Source: Corynebacterium riegelii
GTDB lineage: Bacteria > Actinomycetota > Actinomycetes > Mycobacteriales > Mycobacteriaceae
DNA length: 64,000 nt
NCBI RefSeq assembly: GCF_016728505.1
Contig: NZ_CP068159.1
Location: 1,984,001-2,048,000 of the forward strand
Direction: 5' to 3'
Made by a program: the position numbers and the translations under genes. Under the pieces are notes generated by a model that was given only the letters and a program-made list of their open reading frames with translations, searched no databases and was not told where the DNA came from. Shown piece by piece: positions 52,754 to 62,411 of this stretch. Numbering within the stretch: the stretch's first letter is position 1; the number at the start of each line of letters is the position of its first letter.

Positions 52754-53272
52754 TTAATCCTTTGGCATGTACTTGGCTTCCAGCTCACGGAAACCATCCA
52801 CCGCAGCAAGTGCACGCTCCTTATCACCAGCCTGCATCGCCCACAGGGGAACGTATTCAAAATCCGGCAGCTCAAGGCGCGCCATGCGCTTGCCTTTAGG
52901 AAAGCTCAGGCCGTAGACCAGTGCCCACGGGTAAAAGCGGGTGCCCACAATGTTGATCACCTGCACGCCATCTTCGTTGGCGCGAACCCGCGGTCGGCTC
53001 AGCGCAATCCAGGACAACACCGAGATCACCAACCCCACGCCGATGAACGCGAACTTGTCCAGCCAGGTCAGTGTCACACCGGTGAACTGCACATCCACAA
53101 CTGCCGCCATGAAAATATGCACGGCCATCACCACAAGGATCCAGATCACGGCCACGCGTTTTAAGTACGGGGACTTCGTCTCAAATTCCCACGGCTTGGT
53201 GCTGGTGACCGCATTTGGGTCTAGTGCTGTGAGGTAGGCCAGTTCTTTTTCGTCTAATCCCCGGGTGTTCAC
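52754..53272 (-). CDS. PH-domain membrane protein
   Basis: 172 aa. Two membrane helices (about residues 39-60 and 72-92) are followed by a bacterial PH-like domain (VRANEDGVQVINIVGTRFYPWALVYGLSFPKGKRMARLELPDFEYVPLWAMQ). The same family lies between ribH and uvrC in C. glutamicum. Function unknown. It starts 10 nt after the ribH stop, so it belongs to the rib transcript. Confidence 0.88.
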   Translation of the reverse strand: MNTRGLDEKELAYLTALDPNAVTSTKPWEFETKSPYLKRVAVIWILVVMAVHIFMAAVVDVQFTGVTLTWLDKFAFIGVGLVISVLSWIALSRPRVRANEDGVQVINIVGTRFYPWALVYGLSFPKGKRMARLELPDFEYVPLWAMQAGDKERALAAVDGFRELEAKYMPKD

Positions 53273-53282
53273 GCGCTTGATC

Positions 53283-53768
53283 CTATCCTTTCAACGGCAA
53301 AGAGCGGACCTTACGCAGCTCAACGGCTGCGCTGAGCGCCGCCTGCACGGCTGCAGCGCCCTTGTCTTCCTTGGCGTCTTCGCCGCCAGCGCGCTCGTAG
53401 GCTTGGTCTTCTTCCTCGACGGTAAGCACACCGTTGCCAATCGGCGTTTCCTCATCCAGTGCGATGCGGGTCAGGCCTTCAGTAACGGAGTCGCACACGT
53501 ACTGGAAGTGGGCGGTTTCGCCGCGGATGACGCATCCGAGGGCCACGACAGCGTCGTAACGCTTGGCGCATGCCTGCACTACCACGGGCAGTTCCAGGGC
53601 ACCGTCCACAAAGTAGAGGTCTGTTTTCACGCCGTGCTCGCGTGCGGTGTCTACCGCGCGCTCGGTCATTTGCTCAACCACGCGCGCGTTCCAGCGCGTG
53701 GCCACAACGGCCAGGGTCAACCCCTCAGCGCGTAACTGGTACTCCTCGGGGGCTCCGGTTGCAGCCAT
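53283..53768 (-). CDS. ribH: 6,7-dimethyl-8-ribityllumazine synthase
   Basis: 161 aa. Condenses the RibA/RibD product with the four-carbon unit from RibB. Visible are FVDGALELPVVVQAC, the catalytic His in VIRGETAHFQYVCDSV and the PIGNGVLTVE segment. It forms icosahedral or pentameric shells in other organisms. Separated from ribBA by an 83-nt gap that contains a dispersed-motif copy. Confidence 0.97.
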   Translation of the reverse strand: MAATGAPEEYQLRAEGLTLAVVATRWNARVVEQMTERAVDTAREHGVKTDLYFVDGALELPVVVQACAKRYDAVVALGCVIRGETAHFQYVCDSVTEGLTRIALDEETPIGNGVLTVEEEDQAYERAGGEDAKEDKGAAAVQAALSAAVELRKVRSLPLKG

Positions 53769-53810
53769 CCTTGTTGCTCCTTATTGCCTTTCAGCTTGCT
53801 TATTTGCCTA

Positions 53811-53828
53811 GCTTATCGACGCCACGTG
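53811..53828 (+). repeat. Dispersed motif copy (intergenic ribBA-ribH)
   Basis: GCTTATCGACGCCACGTG in the 83-nt gap between ribBA and ribH, with no coding constraint. Confidence 0.8.
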
Positions 53829-53851
53829 AACACACGCACACGCCACCCACC

Positions 53852-55135
53852 CTAGTTGGCGCCGCCTGGGTGCTGGGCCAGCCACTCGCCTACGGCCTGT
53901 AAATCGTGTCCCATGCGGTCACGCTTGGTGCGTAGATAGGCAATGTTGTCGTGGGAGGGCACGACCTCAATGCTGGCCCTGCCGCGTACTTCAGGACCAA
54001 AGCCACTGAGTGCTGCGACCTTGTCCGGGTTGTTCGACAACACCGTTAGCGAGGTCACGCCAAGGTCCGCCAGGATGTGGCCGGCAACGGAGTACTCGCG
54101 TGCGTCCACAGGCAGGCCCTGTTCCAGGTTCGCATCCACCGTGTCAAGGCCTTGGTCCTGCAGCCGGTAGGCGTTCAATTTGGCAGAAAGCCCAATGCCA
54201 CGCCCCTCGTGGCCGCGAACATAGACCACCACGCCGCGACCAGCTTCCTGGATGCGCCGCATGGACTCGTGCAGCTGCGGCCCACAGTCACAACGCTTGG
54301 ACGCAAACACGTCACCGGTCAGGCACTCCGAATGCACACGCACCAAGACCGGTTCATCCCCGGAACTGCCCGCAGTTCCGGATACGTCGCCCACAACCAG
54401 CGCCACGTGTTCAACCCCGTCCACATCACTGCGGTAACCGTAGGCGCGGAACTCGCCGAACTCCGTGGGCAGGCGCGTTTCAGCGGTGCGGGTGATAAGG
54501 GGTTGCGTGCGGCGTCGAAAAGCAATCAACTGCTCAATCGAAATCATGACCAGGTCATGCGCATCAGCGAAGCGGCGCAGCTCGTCCGCGCGGGCCATCT
54601 CGGTCGGCTCATCCTCCGAGACAATTTCGCACAACGCGCCCACGGGCGAAAGCCCCGCCAAGCGTGCGAGGTCCACGGCCGCTTCGGTGTGGCCGTCACG
54701 TGCAAGCACACCGTGCTTCCGTGCGCGCAGCGGCACCACATGCCCTGGGCGGGTGAAATCCTGCGGGCCAAAGGACGCATCGGCCAAACGGGTGATTGTC
54801 TCCGCACGGGAACGGGCCGAAATACCCGTGGTGCCCGTGGCGGCATCCACCGTCACGGCGTAGGCAGTCTGGCGCGCGTCCTCGTTCTGCGCAACCATTG
54901 GCGGCAAATCGAGCTCACTTGCACGCTCATCCTCCATGGCCACGCAGATGTAGCCGGAGGAGTAACGCACCATAAACGCCACAAGCTCAGGTGTTGCACG
55001 CTCGGCGGCGAAGATGAGGTCGCCCTCATTCTCGCGGTCCTCATCGTCTACAACCACCACAGCCTCACCGCGGGCGATCGCGGCAATGGCATCTACGACA
55101 CTGTCCAACCTGACGGGCGCACTCATACTGGCCAA
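53852..55135 (-). CDS. ribBA: Bifunctional DHBP synthase / GTP cyclohydrolase II
   Basis: 427 aa. The N-terminal RibB half (residues 1-205) has [19 protein letters not shown] and [10 protein letters not shown]. The C-terminal RibA half has the zinc Cys set in [21 protein letters not shown] and [14 protein letters not shown]. It supplies both precursors of lumazine. 2 nt after ribE. Codons for IAFRRRT overlap a near copy of the dispersed motif (54511-54525). Confidence 0.97.
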   Translation of the reverse strand: MASMSAPVRLDSVVDAIAAIARGEAVVVVDDEDRENEGDLIFAAERATPELVAFMVRYSSGYICVAMEDERASELDLPPMVAQNEDARQTAYAVTVDAATGTTGISARSRAETITRLADASFGPQDFTRPGHVVPLRARKHGVLARDGHTEAAVDLARLAGLSPVGALCEIVSEDEPTEMARADELRRFADAHDLVMISIEQLIAFRRRTQPLITRTAETRLPTEFGEFRAYGYRSDVDGVEHVALVVGDVSGTAGSSGDEPVLVRVHSECLTGDVFASKRCDCGPQLHESMRRIQEAGRGVVVYVRGHEGRGIGLSAKLNAYRLQDQGLDTVDANLEQGLPVDAREYSVAGHILADLGVTSLTVLSNNPDKVAALSGFGPEVRGRASIEVVPSHDNIAYLRTKRDRMGHDLQAVGEWLAQHPGGAN

Positions 55136-55137
55136 CC

Positions 55138-55725
55138 TTAGTTCCGCACCATTTTCTCAACGTACTTGGCCACGATGTCCACCTCTAGGTTCACCGTTTC
55201 GCCTACTTCCAGCTCGCCCGCGGTGGTTTCGCGCAGCGTGGTTGGGATGAGGCTGACCTCGAACCAGTCACCGCCAGCGGCGGAAACAGTCAGCGAGGTG
55301 CCATTGACCGTAATGGAGCCTTTTTCCACCACATAGCGGGCCAATGCCTCCGGCAGCCCGAAGCGGAACACCTCCCAGTGCTCAGACGGCGTGCGGCTCA
55401 AAAGCGTTGTCGTGCCATCCACGTGGCCTTGCACAATGTGGCCGCCCAAGCGCTGGGTAGCCAGAAGCGCGCGTTCCAGGTTCACTACCGTGCCCTCCTG
55501 GTAGCTGCCAATGCGGGAGCGCTCAAGGCTCTCGCGCATCACGTCTGCGCTAAATGTGCCGTCTGCCAGGTCCACGACAGTCAGGCACACCCCATCTACG
55601 GCAATCGAGTCGCCCGTGCGTGCATCGGAGGTCACCAGCGGGGCGTGAATGTGGACCCGTACCGCGTCTTCAAGCTGCTCAAGCTTGTCCACGCGACCTC
55701 GTTCCTCCACCAACCCAGTAAACAT
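55138..55725 (-). CDS. ribE: Riboflavin synthase (alpha chain)
   Basis: 195 aa. Two tandem lumazine-binding barrels, each with its start [10 protein letters not shown] or [24 protein letters not shown] and its repeat [15 protein letters not shown] show the internal duplication. Converts two lumazines into riboflavin. Lies between ribD (5 nt upstream) and ribBA. Confidence 0.97.
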   Translation of the reverse strand: MFTGLVEERGRVDKLEQLEDAVRVHIHAPLVTSDARTGDSIAVDGVCLTVVDLADGTFSADVMRESLERSRIGSYQEGTVVNLERALLATQRLGGHIVQGHVDGTTTLLSRTPSEHWEVFRFGLPEALARYVVEKGSITVNGTSLTVSAAGGDWFEVSLIPTTLRETTAGELEVGETVNLEVDIVAKYVEKMVRN

Positions 55726-55730
55726 ACGCC

Positions 55731-56726
55731 TTACGCCTGCCTTTTCATCTCAAAAATTACGTCTTTGCCTAACAACATGGTGCGAACCGGGGCAAACCGG
55801 CGGGCATCCGCAAGCGTTTCCGCAACCGGTCCGGCCAGCACTCCACGCCCAGCGCCAAGAAACATCGGCGCAATGTAGGCCTGCACCATATCCACCAAGT
55901 CCGCAGCCAGGAAGCTGTGGGCCAGGCCGGCCCCGCCCTCAAGCAGCACGTCGCGCGCGCCGGTGTCCCACAGTGCCTGCAGGGCTTCCTCCGGGGTGGC
56001 ATAGCACTCGTAATCTCCCTGGATCTCGCCGGCGGCCGCCCGCGAGCCAATCACCACGCGGCGAGGCTGATGCTCATACAACGTGCCGTCGGGTTTGCGT
56101 GCTGTCAGCTTCGGCTGGTCTGCCAGCGCGGTGCCGCTGCCCACGATGATCGCGTCTCGCGTCGCGCGGTCCTCGTGCGCAAACTCACGCGCCTCGTCAC
56201 CGGTGATCCACTGACTCGTGCCGTCTGCGGCAGCGGTGAATCCGTCCGCGGTTGCTGCGTACTTCCACGTCACCGCCGGCCTGCCCAGGCGCGTGGCTGT
56301 CAGCCACGGCTCAAGCGCCCCAACCGGATTCGGCATGTGGGTCACCTTCACACCGTGCTCACGCAGATACTGCGCTCCACCTGCGGCAACTGGGTTGGGA
56401 TCGGCCACTAGGTAAACCACCTCTGCCACGCCGGCGTCAACCAAGGCCTGCGCGCACGGGCCGGTACGGCCGGTGTGGTTGCACGGCTCCAGGGTCACAA
56501 TCGCCGTCGCGCCCCGAGCACGCTCGCCCGCCTCACGCAGCGCAACCGCCTCCGCGTGAGCGCCGCCTGCAGGTTGCGTGGCGCCGCTGGAGATGGCGTT
56601 ACCGGAGGCGTCGATTAGCAAGCAGCCCACTGGCGGATTCGGCGAGGTGTTGCCGCGGACCGACTCACCTGCCTGGATTGCGGCGACGATACCTTCTATC
56701 AGCCACTCAGGATGCACGAGCTTCAC
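55731..56726 (-). CDS. ribD: Riboflavin biosynthesis deaminase/reductase
   Basis: 331 aa from the GTG at 56726, inside the rpe end (a second GTG at 56717 is also possible; longer frames to 56864 lie wholly inside rpe). The N-terminal deaminase has its zinc site in GGAHAEAVALREAG and TLEPCNHTGRTGPC. The C-terminal reductase carries TWKYAATADGFTAAADGTSQWITG. An overlap with rpe of 20 nt leaves no room for an FMN riboswitch. Near copy of the dispersed motif at 56607-56621 (LLIDAS). Confidence 0.95.
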   Translation of the reverse strand: MKLVHPEWLIEGIVAAIQAGESVRGNTSPNPPVGCLLIDASGNAISSGATQPAGGAHAEAVALREAGERARGATAIVTLEPCNHTGRTGPCAQALVDAGVAEVVYLVADPNPVAAGGAQYLREHGVKVTHMPNPVGALEPWLTATRLGRPAVTWKYAATADGFTAAADGTSQWITGDEAREFAHEDRATRDAIIVGSGTALADQPKLTARKPDGTLYEHQPRRVVIGSRAAAGEIQGDYECYATPEEALQALWDTGARDVLLEGGAGLAHSFLAADLVDMVQAYIAPMFLGAGRGVLAGPVAETLADARRFAPVRTMLLGKDVIFEMKRQA

Positions 56727-57369
56727 GCGCGAGCTCGCGCAAACGCTCCACAGCCTCAGCCGGGTTATCCGCACCAAACACCGCACTACCAGCCACAAAC
56801 GCGTCAACGCCTGCAGCTGCGGCCTGAGCGATAGTCTCGCCGGAAATACCGCCGTCAATACCAATGATGGTGTCTAGGCCCTGTTGCGCAATCGCGTCAC
56901 GCAAGGTCATCACCTTCGACAACACCTCCGGCATGAACTTCTGCCCGCCGAAACCGGGCTCCACGCTCATCACCATGACTTCATCGAAGTGCTCAAGGCT
57001 ATCCAGGTAGGGCTCCACGGCAGTGCCCGGCTTAATAGCAAAACCGGACTGCACGCCAAGCTCCTTGCACTGACGCGCCGCGGCAACGTGGTCATCCACT
57101 GCCTCAACGTGGAAGACCATCCTGGCACCACCGGCCGCAGCGTAGGTTTCAAACCACCTCTCCGGCTGCTCAATCATCAGGTGCATGTCCAGGAACTGCT
57201 CCGTCACACCATTGACAGCCTTGGTCACATCCGGGCCGAAAGAAAGGTTAGGAACAAAGTGGCCGTCCATGATGTCCACGTGAATCAGGTCGGCGTTTGC
57301 CACCTTCCGCACGTCCTCACCAAGCGCCGCATAGTCTGCCGCCAGAATCGACGGTGCAATGTAAATCAT
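56707..57369 (-). CDS. rpe: Ribulose-phosphate 3-epimerase
   Basis: 220 aa from the ATG at 57369. TIM barrel with PSILAADYAALGEDV, the metal-binding HVDIMDGHFVPN and MSVEPGFGGQKFMP, and IDGGISGETI. Interconverts ribulose- and xylulose-5-phosphate, feeding tkt. Here it leads the rib genes, a common actinobacterial arrangement that ties ribulose-5-phosphate supply to riboflavin synthesis. 4 nt after rsmB. Confidence 0.97.
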   Translation of the reverse strand: MIYIAPSILAADYAALGEDVRKVANADLIHVDIMDGHFVPNLSFGPDVTKAVNGVTEQFLDMHLMIEQPERWFETYAAAGGARMVFHVEAVDDHVAAARQCKELGVQSGFAIKPGTAVEPYLDSLEHFDEVMVMSVEPGFGGQKFMPEVLSKVMTLRDAIAQQGLDTIIGIDGGISGETIAQAAAAGVDAFVAGSAVFGADNPAEAVERLRELAREARAS

Positions 57370-57373
57370 GCCT

Positions 57374-58849
57374 CTAGGGTAGCTTGCGCAACACTGCGAA
57401 AAACATGGCATCGGTGCCGTGTCGGTGCGGCCACATCTGCACACTCGGGCCCTCGCCAACATTGTCCATGGCGTACGGACGTGCGTCGAGCTCCTCCACA
57501 TTGCCAAGAGCCTTTTGCTTATCGACGATCCCGCGCGTCTCCCTCACATCCGGACTACAGGTGGAGTACACGATTACACCACCCGGCTTTGCCAGATTGA
57601 CCGCGGACGCCAGCAGCTCGGACTGCAAGGTGTTCAGCTCCGCGATGTCGTCTTCCGTCTTCACCCAGCGAGCTTCCGGGCGGCGCCGCAGTGCGCCAAG
57701 GCCAGAGCACGGCGCGTCCACGAGCACGCGGTCGTAGCTGCCTGCTTCGAGACCTGGGTCGCGGCCGTCTGCAACCTTAACGGTGACCGGCAGGTTGCCT
57801 ACTGCCTTGCGGATCAGGTCTGCGCGGTGTGGGGCAACCTCGACTGCGTCCACGTGTGCTCCATCGATAGCGGCAATCGCTCCGGTGAGCGCCGCCTTGC
57901 CGCCGGGGCCTGCGCACAGGTCTAGCCAGCGGCCTTGATCGTTGTCCACCGGCACTTCCGCCAGCGCACGGGCGATGAGCTGCGAACCTTCGTCCTGCAC
58001 GCCCGCAAGACCGTCGCGAACCTCCTGCAGATCGCCCGGGTCGCCCTCATCTAAGTAGACGGCGTAGGGCGAATACGTGCCCTCGCGCCCGCCGGTGGTC
58101 AGCGCCAGCTCTTCTGCGGTGATCTCGCCGGGGCGCGCAACCAGGTGCACAATCGGGCGTTCGGAATCCGCCTTCAGTGCGGAGTCGAGCTCAGCTTCCG
58201 CCGCAGCACCGAGTGCGGCAGCGAAGCTCTTTACAATCCACTCCGGGTGCGCGTGGTTACGGTCGAACTTGGCCAGCCACTCCTCAACCGGGGTACGCGT
58301 GATGGAGCGCAGCACACCGTTGGCAAAGCCCTTCGCTTTGTCCTGGTTCGCGGCCTCCACCAGGCGAACCGATGTATCTACCGCCGCGTGGTTTTCCACA
58401 CGCATGTAGAGCACCTGGTAGGCACCAAGGCGAAGCGCCGCCAGCACCTCGGGGTTGATCTGTGCAACGGGACGCGAAGAATTCGCCCCAATCACCTCAT
58501 CCAACACACCCATGGTGCGCAGGGTTCCGTAGGTCAGCTCCGTGGCAAAGGCGGCGTCACGGCCAGTGATCTTGCGCTCACGTAACAGGCCTGGCAGCGT
58601 CAGGTTGGCAAACGCTCCGTCACGGGTGACGCGCAGCACCGTTTCAAACGCTGCTTCGCGCGGCGCATCACCGATAGACGCCGGGCGTGACTTCACGCTG
58701 TAGCGCTGCCTGCCGGTGCCTTCCGGCTGCTTCTTCTGCTGCTTCTGCTGGCGCTGCTGTTTCTGTTGCTTCTGCTGCTCCGCAAACCCAGTGGGCCGCT
58801 TCGGTTCCTGCCTGCGACCCGCCGCGCGGGACCTAAATCCACCGCTCAC
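57374..58849 (-). CDS. rsmB: 16S rRNA (cytosine-967-C5) methyltransferase
   Basis: 491 aa. An N-terminal low-complexity Gln/Lys tail (about residues 24-45) precedes the NusB-like domain (about 55-200). The methyltransferase has the SAM site WLDLCAGPGGKAALTG, DAPCSGLGALRRRPEARW and the catalytic Cys in VYSTCSPDVRET. The GTG overlaps fmt by 4 nt. The Q/K tail is not typical of the family and may bind RNA. A motif copy lies at 57513-57527 (IVDKQK). Confidence 0.96.
   Translation of the reverse strand: MSGGFRSRAAGRRQEPKRPTGFAEQQKQQKQQRQQKQQKKQPEGTGRQRYSVKSRPASIGDAPREAAFETVLRVTRDGAFANLTLPGLLRERKITGRDAAFATELTYGTLRTMGVLDEVIGANSSRPVAQINPEVLAALRLGAYQVLYMRVENHAAVDTSVRLVEAANQDKAKGFANGVLRSITRTPVEEWLAKFDRNHAHPEWIVKSFAAALGAAAEAELDSALKADSERPIVHLVARPGEITAEELALTTGGREGTYSPYAVYLDEGDPGDLQEVRDGLAGVQDEGSQLIARALAEVPVDNDQGRWLDLCAGPGGKAALTGAIAAIDGAHVDAVEVAPHRADLIRKAVGNLPVTVKVADGRDPGLEAGSYDRVLVDAPCSGLGALRRRPEARWVKTEDDIAELNTLQSELLASAVNLAKPGGVIVYSTCSPDVRETRGIVDKQKALGNVEELDARPYAMDNVGEGPSVQMWPHRHGTDAMFFAVLRKLP
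57513..57527 (+). repeat. Dispersed motif core
   Basis: TTTTGCTTATCGACG, antisense in rsmB. Confidence 0.6.
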
Positions 58850-59769
58850 TCGAACACCACCTGCTCATCTGCACGAAGTCCGCGCGCCCAATCGGCCGCG
58901 TTCATCATCTTTTTGCCTGGGGGCTGGATCCGCGTCAACACAACATCAACGGTGCCGGTGCCTACGCGGACCTCCTTTTTGCCAGCTGCGACCTCCCCCG
59001 GCGCCAGCGAATCCGTCTCTGCAAGCACTACCGGCTCCACCTTGACCCGCTGCCCACCAAGCGTGGTCCACGCCCCCGGCGCAGACGTATAGGCGCGAAT
59101 GGCGCGATCGATCTCTGCTGCGGGCTTTGACCAGGTAATTCGCGCATCATCCACCGCGATCTTGGAGGCGTAGCTGGCCTCGCCCTCCTGAGCGCGCGGA
59201 GTAATCATGCCGTTTTCAAGCCCGTCCATAGTCTCCACCAGGGTTGCTGCGCCGCGGCGTGCAAGGCGAGCAAGCAGCACGTCAGACGTATCGTCCGACG
59301 CAATCTCATCCGGCAGCACGTTGAGGATGTCGCCGGTGTCCAAACCCTGGTCGATACGGAAAACCGTCGCCCCCGTTGCCGTCTCACCGCCTAAAATCGA
59401 GTGCTGTACGGGCGCTGCGCCACGCCACTGCGGCAGAAGTGAAAAGTGCAGGTTCACCCAGCCGTGCTGAGCGATGTCCAGCATGTCCTCCGGAATCAGG
59501 TTGCCGTAGGCCACAACCGGGATGCAGTCAGGTGCAAGCTCGCGCAAACGCTGGCGGATCTCCTCATTGTCTTTCAAGGTCACCGGCGTGAGCACCTCAA
59601 TGCCGTGCTTGAGCGCGAGTTCCTTGACCGGTGAGGGGTGCAGCGTGCGGCCACGGCCTTTCCTCGCATCCGGTCGGGTGAGCACCGCAACCACCTCGTG
59701 CTGCGATTCGATCAGTTGCCTCAACGACTCCACCGCAGGCTCCGGCGTGCCGGCAAATACCAAGCGCAT
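58846..59769 (-). CDS. fmt: Methionyl-tRNA formyltransferase
   Basis: 307 aa. Formylates initiator Met-tRNA. Visible are the N-terminal RLVFAGTPEPAVESLR, the catalytic VNLHFSLLPQWRGAAPVQ with its His, and TGATVFRIDQGLDTGDI. Next to def, whose product removes the formyl group, as in most bacteria. The ATG is preceded by AGAAAGGCAAGAG. Confidence 0.98.
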   Translation of the reverse strand: MRLVFAGTPEPAVESLRQLIESQHEVVAVLTRPDARKGRGRTLHPSPVKELALKHGIEVLTPVTLKDNEEIRQRLRELAPDCIPVVAYGNLIPEDMLDIAQHGWVNLHFSLLPQWRGAAPVQHSILGGETATGATVFRIDQGLDTGDILNVLPDEIASDDTSDVLLARLARRGAATLVETMDGLENGMITPRAQEGEASYASKIAVDDARITWSKPAAEIDRAIRAYTSAPGAWTTLGGQRVKVEPVVLAETDSLAPGEVAAGKKEVRVGTGTVDVVLTRIQPPGKKMMNAADWARGLRADEQVVFE

Positions 59770-59799
59770 CTCTTGCCTTTCTCTTTCTCTAACCTGCTT

Positions 59800-60291
59800 T
59801 TATGACCATTCAGCGGCGCGAATCTCAGCCATTGCGGCCGCGCGTACTGCCGGTTCCATACGTGTAAGGAACAGTACCCCGTCGAGGTGATCGCTCTCGT
59901 GCTGGACGCAGCGTGCCAGCAAGCCGGATGCTCGAATCGCCACCGGTTTGCCCTCCACATCGAACCCGCGCGCCACCACTGTGTCGTGTCGTGCAACCTC
60001 CGCACGCACCCCGGGTATAGACAGGCATCCTTCAGGTCCTACCTGGAGCTTGTCGCTTATCGACGCCCACGTGGGGTTCACCAACACTCCCCTTAACCCC
60101 TGACAGTCATAGGTGAAGACACGCTTGAGCACACCGACCTGGTTCGCGGCCAGCCCCACGCCACCGGCGGCATCCATAGTCTGAAGCATGTCGTGTGCAA
60201 GCTGGCGCAGCGACTCATCGAAGACTGTCACCTCCGCAGCCGGAGTAGTCAGCACGGGGTCTCCAAATAAACGAACAGGGCGGTGTACCAT
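59800..60291 (-). CDS. def: Peptide deformylase
   Basis: 163 aa from the ATG at 60291, three codons after an in-frame TTG. The metal and catalytic motifs are GVGLAANQVG, EGCLSIPGVR and CVQHESDHLDGVLF (HExxH form HESDH). Removes formyl from nascent proteins. 10 nt after priA. Codons for WASISDK (TGG GCG TCG ATA AGC) include a rare ATA and a copy of the dispersed motif (60055-60074). Confidence 0.97.
   Translation of the reverse strand: MVHRPVRLFGDPVLTTPAAEVTVFDESLRQLAHDMLQTMDAAGGVGLAANQVGVLKRVFTYDCQGLRGVLVNPTWASISDKLQVGPEGCLSIPGVRAEVARHDTVVARGFDVEGKPVAIRASGLLARCVQHESDHLDGVLFLTRMEPAVRAAAMAEIRAAEWS
60055..60074 (+). repeat. Dispersed motif copy (one inserted C)
   Basis: GCTTATCGACGCCCACGTGG, antisense in def. 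Confidence 0.75.
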
Positions 60292-60301
60292 GCGCTTCAA
60301 C

Positions 60302-62296
60302 TTATCCGATGTTGATCGGATTGACCTGCACCCTCAACGGCAGGTCCGCCCGGCGGGCACCACGGCTCACCAAACCTGCGCGAAGCGCGATCCCCAACGC
60401 GTTTCGCCCAGCCAGCGGCGCGCGCACCAGCATCCGCTGCGCTGGCCCAAACTGGGCAACGTCCCACTCGCCCGGCAAGTGCTCGCCAGGCGGCAGGTCC
60501 ACGGGCCCAAGCAGCTCGGCATGGGCGGGCAGGTCCAGATTGTTGAAGAAGTCGTCGAGGGCGGCCCGCGGGGCGTCGACAAGCGCAATGTGCACTGCGG
60601 GCGGGAAGCGGGCGTCGCGACGCTGCGCAAGCTCAAGGGCAGCAAACCCAGGCATATCCCAGCGGATCAGGTGCTGCACCGCAGGCAGGGCGGGATCTGC
60701 AACCACCACCACTTCCCCTTCGTGGCGCACAAGGGTGGCAGCCGCAGCCCAGCGAGCAAACGCATCCTCCACAGCGCGCAGATCCGGGCGCTGCAACAGG
60801 GCCCACGTATCCAGCAACACCGCAGCACCGTAACCTGAGCGCGGCTCCGCGCCAGGTGTGGCCACCACAATCGCCGCCTTGTCTGGCACAGTGTCGCGCA
60901 CCTTCTCGCCCCAGGAGGTAACCACCCGGTACTTGGCAAATGCGCGCCCCAACTCTTCGGCAGTGCGTTCCGTACCCACCACCACGGCACGCACCTTGCG
61001 CGATCCGCACGACGGGCACACATGCTGCGCATCTATCCGCCCACACCAGCGGCATGTCGGCGCCGCTGCCTCACCACTCGACGGCAATCCAAGCGGGCCC
61101 ATACACCAACGGCACCTCGACGGTGTGCGACACGTGCCACACGCCAACGTTTGGATATACCCCGTGCGCGGCACCTGGAACAGCACCGGCTGGTCGCGCT
61201 CCAACGCCCGTGCCGCGGCTTGAAAGGCCACCGACGGCAGTCGCGCCTGGCGTGCACGCGGGTCGCGCTCCAGCTCAAAATCAGAATCGCCCGCTGCATG
61301 AATGCGTGGCATCCGCGCACGCAACGCCCCACGGGGAGCCACCAGGGAGTGCATCCAACCGCTTTCCACCAACAGCTGCGTCTCCGCGGTGCGCGTATGC
61401 CCGCCAATGATCAATGACGCATGCTCGATCCCCGAGCGCGTTGTCAGCACCTCACGCGCATGAAAATAGGGCTCGCGGGGATCAACCAGCGAATCATCCC
61501 CGTCAAACATCACCACCATCAGCCGCAAATTCTGCATCGGCGCAAATGCCGCCGAACGCGTGCCCACTACAATCCGCGCCTGCCCATGGATAACAGACAG
61601 ATACCGCGAGTAGCGCGCCTGCGGGCCTTGGGACGCCGTCAGCGTTGTCACCTGCTTTGCCGACACTAACTCCCGCAACGCCGCCTCAACCAAGTCCACA
61701 TCACGCTGATCCGGCACCACCACCAGCGCAGAAAAGCCCTCTAGCGCCACCTTCACCACAAGCGCCGCAACAGCTGCCGCCCAATCATCCCCTGGCGCCA
61801 CCTGCCAGGCGGCACGCGCCACCGCGCCGCCCAACACCGCATCAACAAAGGACTCACCGAACTCATAGGCACTCCACGCTGACAAATCCGGCTCCTGCGC
61901 CTGTCCCAACTCCGGCCACGGTGTGGAGGTATCCGTCTCCTCGGCCTTCGCGTGGCGCGCTGGGATCGCAGCGCGGTAGAGGTCCGAGCGGGTGGCGCTG
62001 TAGCGGTTGGCAAGGGCGTCGATAAGCAAACGAAGCTCCCTGGGAGCAACTACCTCCGGAGAGATGACCCGCTCGATGAACCGCAACTTGCCCTCATGTG
62101 TGGAGGTGGAGGCACGTTCCAACACCAGCGCATCCACCAGGCGGCCGGCGAAGCGGATGCGCACCTTGACTCCCGGCCGCGCTGATGCCGAATCCACCTC
62201 AGAAACCAGGTAATCAAACTCCCTGTCCAGGTGCGCCAAACCAAGCAGCGGCAACACCCGAACCACGGGCTGGGAGACGGCTTGGTTTTGTGACAT
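60302..62296 (-). CDS. priA: Replication restart protein PriA (ATPase motifs degenerate)
   Basis: 664 aa from a leaderless ATG (TAGAAT 8 nt upstream). The N-terminal DNA-binding domain begins RVLPLLGLAHLDREFDYLV. The zinc-binding Cys set is clear (ACGTCRTPSRCRWC, TCRWCG, CPSCG). The Walker A GSGKT is missing (QVAPGDDWA at its place) and the DEAH box is replaced by MFDGDDSLVDP. Actinobacterial PriA is known to have lost these motifs, so it should act in primosome loading, not as a helicase. Motif copies lie at 60572-60584 and 62014-62030. Confidence 0.93.
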   Translation of the reverse strand: MSQNQAVSQPVVRVLPLLGLAHLDREFDYLVSEVDSASARPGVKVRIRFAGRLVDALVLERASTSTHEGKLRFIERVISPEVVAPRELRLLIDALANRYSATRSDLYRAAIPARHAKAEETDTSTPWPELGQAQEPDLSAWSAYEFGESFVDAVLGGAVARAAWQVAPGDDWAAAVAALVVKVALEGFSALVVVPDQRDVDLVEAALRELVSAKQVTTLTASQGPQARYSRYLSVIHGQARIVVGTRSAAFAPMQNLRLMVVMFDGDDSLVDPREPYFHAREVLTTRSGIEHASLIIGGHTRTAETQLLVESGWMHSLVAPRGALRARMPRIHAAGDSDFELERDPRARQARLPSVAFQAAARALERDQPVLFQVPRTGYIQTLACGTCRTPSRCRWCMGPLGLPSSGEAAAPTCRWCGRIDAQHVCPSCGSRKVRAVVVGTERTAEELGRAFAKYRVVTSWGEKVRDTVPDKAAIVVATPGAEPRSGYGAAVLLDTWALLQRPDLRAVEDAFARWAAAATLVRHEGEVVVVADPALPAVQHLIRWDMPGFAALELAQRRDARFPPAVHIALVDAPRAALDDFFNNLDLPAHAELLGPVDLPPGEHLPGEWDVAQFGPAQRMLVRAPLAGRNALGIALRAGLVSRGARRADLPLRVQVNPINIG
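62014..62030 (-). repeat. Dispersed motif copy (exact core)
   Basis: GGGCGTCGATAAGCAAA in priA. Confidence 0.7.
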
Positions 62297-62304
62297 GCTG
62301 TGAA

Positions 62305-62310
62305 ATTCTA
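62305..62310 (-). promoter_or_regulatory. -10 box, leaderless priA start
   Basis: TAGAAT on the minus strand ends 8 nt before the priA ATG at 62296. Confidence 0.6.
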
Positions 62311-62411
62311 ATGAATCTCAAGCACTGCCCCCGATTGGCTATCGGTAGGTTGCAGGCGCATACTCGTCAGCGTTAGAAATCTTTAGTTATCCCTATGAGT
62401 TTGTCCCAAAG

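Noticed and set aside
56690..56740. FMN riboswitch before ribD
   Set aside because: ribD overlaps rpe and no RFN element sequence is seen there.
58715..58785. Possible CRISPR-like or tandem array
   Set aside because: The repeats are in frame in rsmB, short and without spacers. They are a low-complexity Q/K coding stretch.
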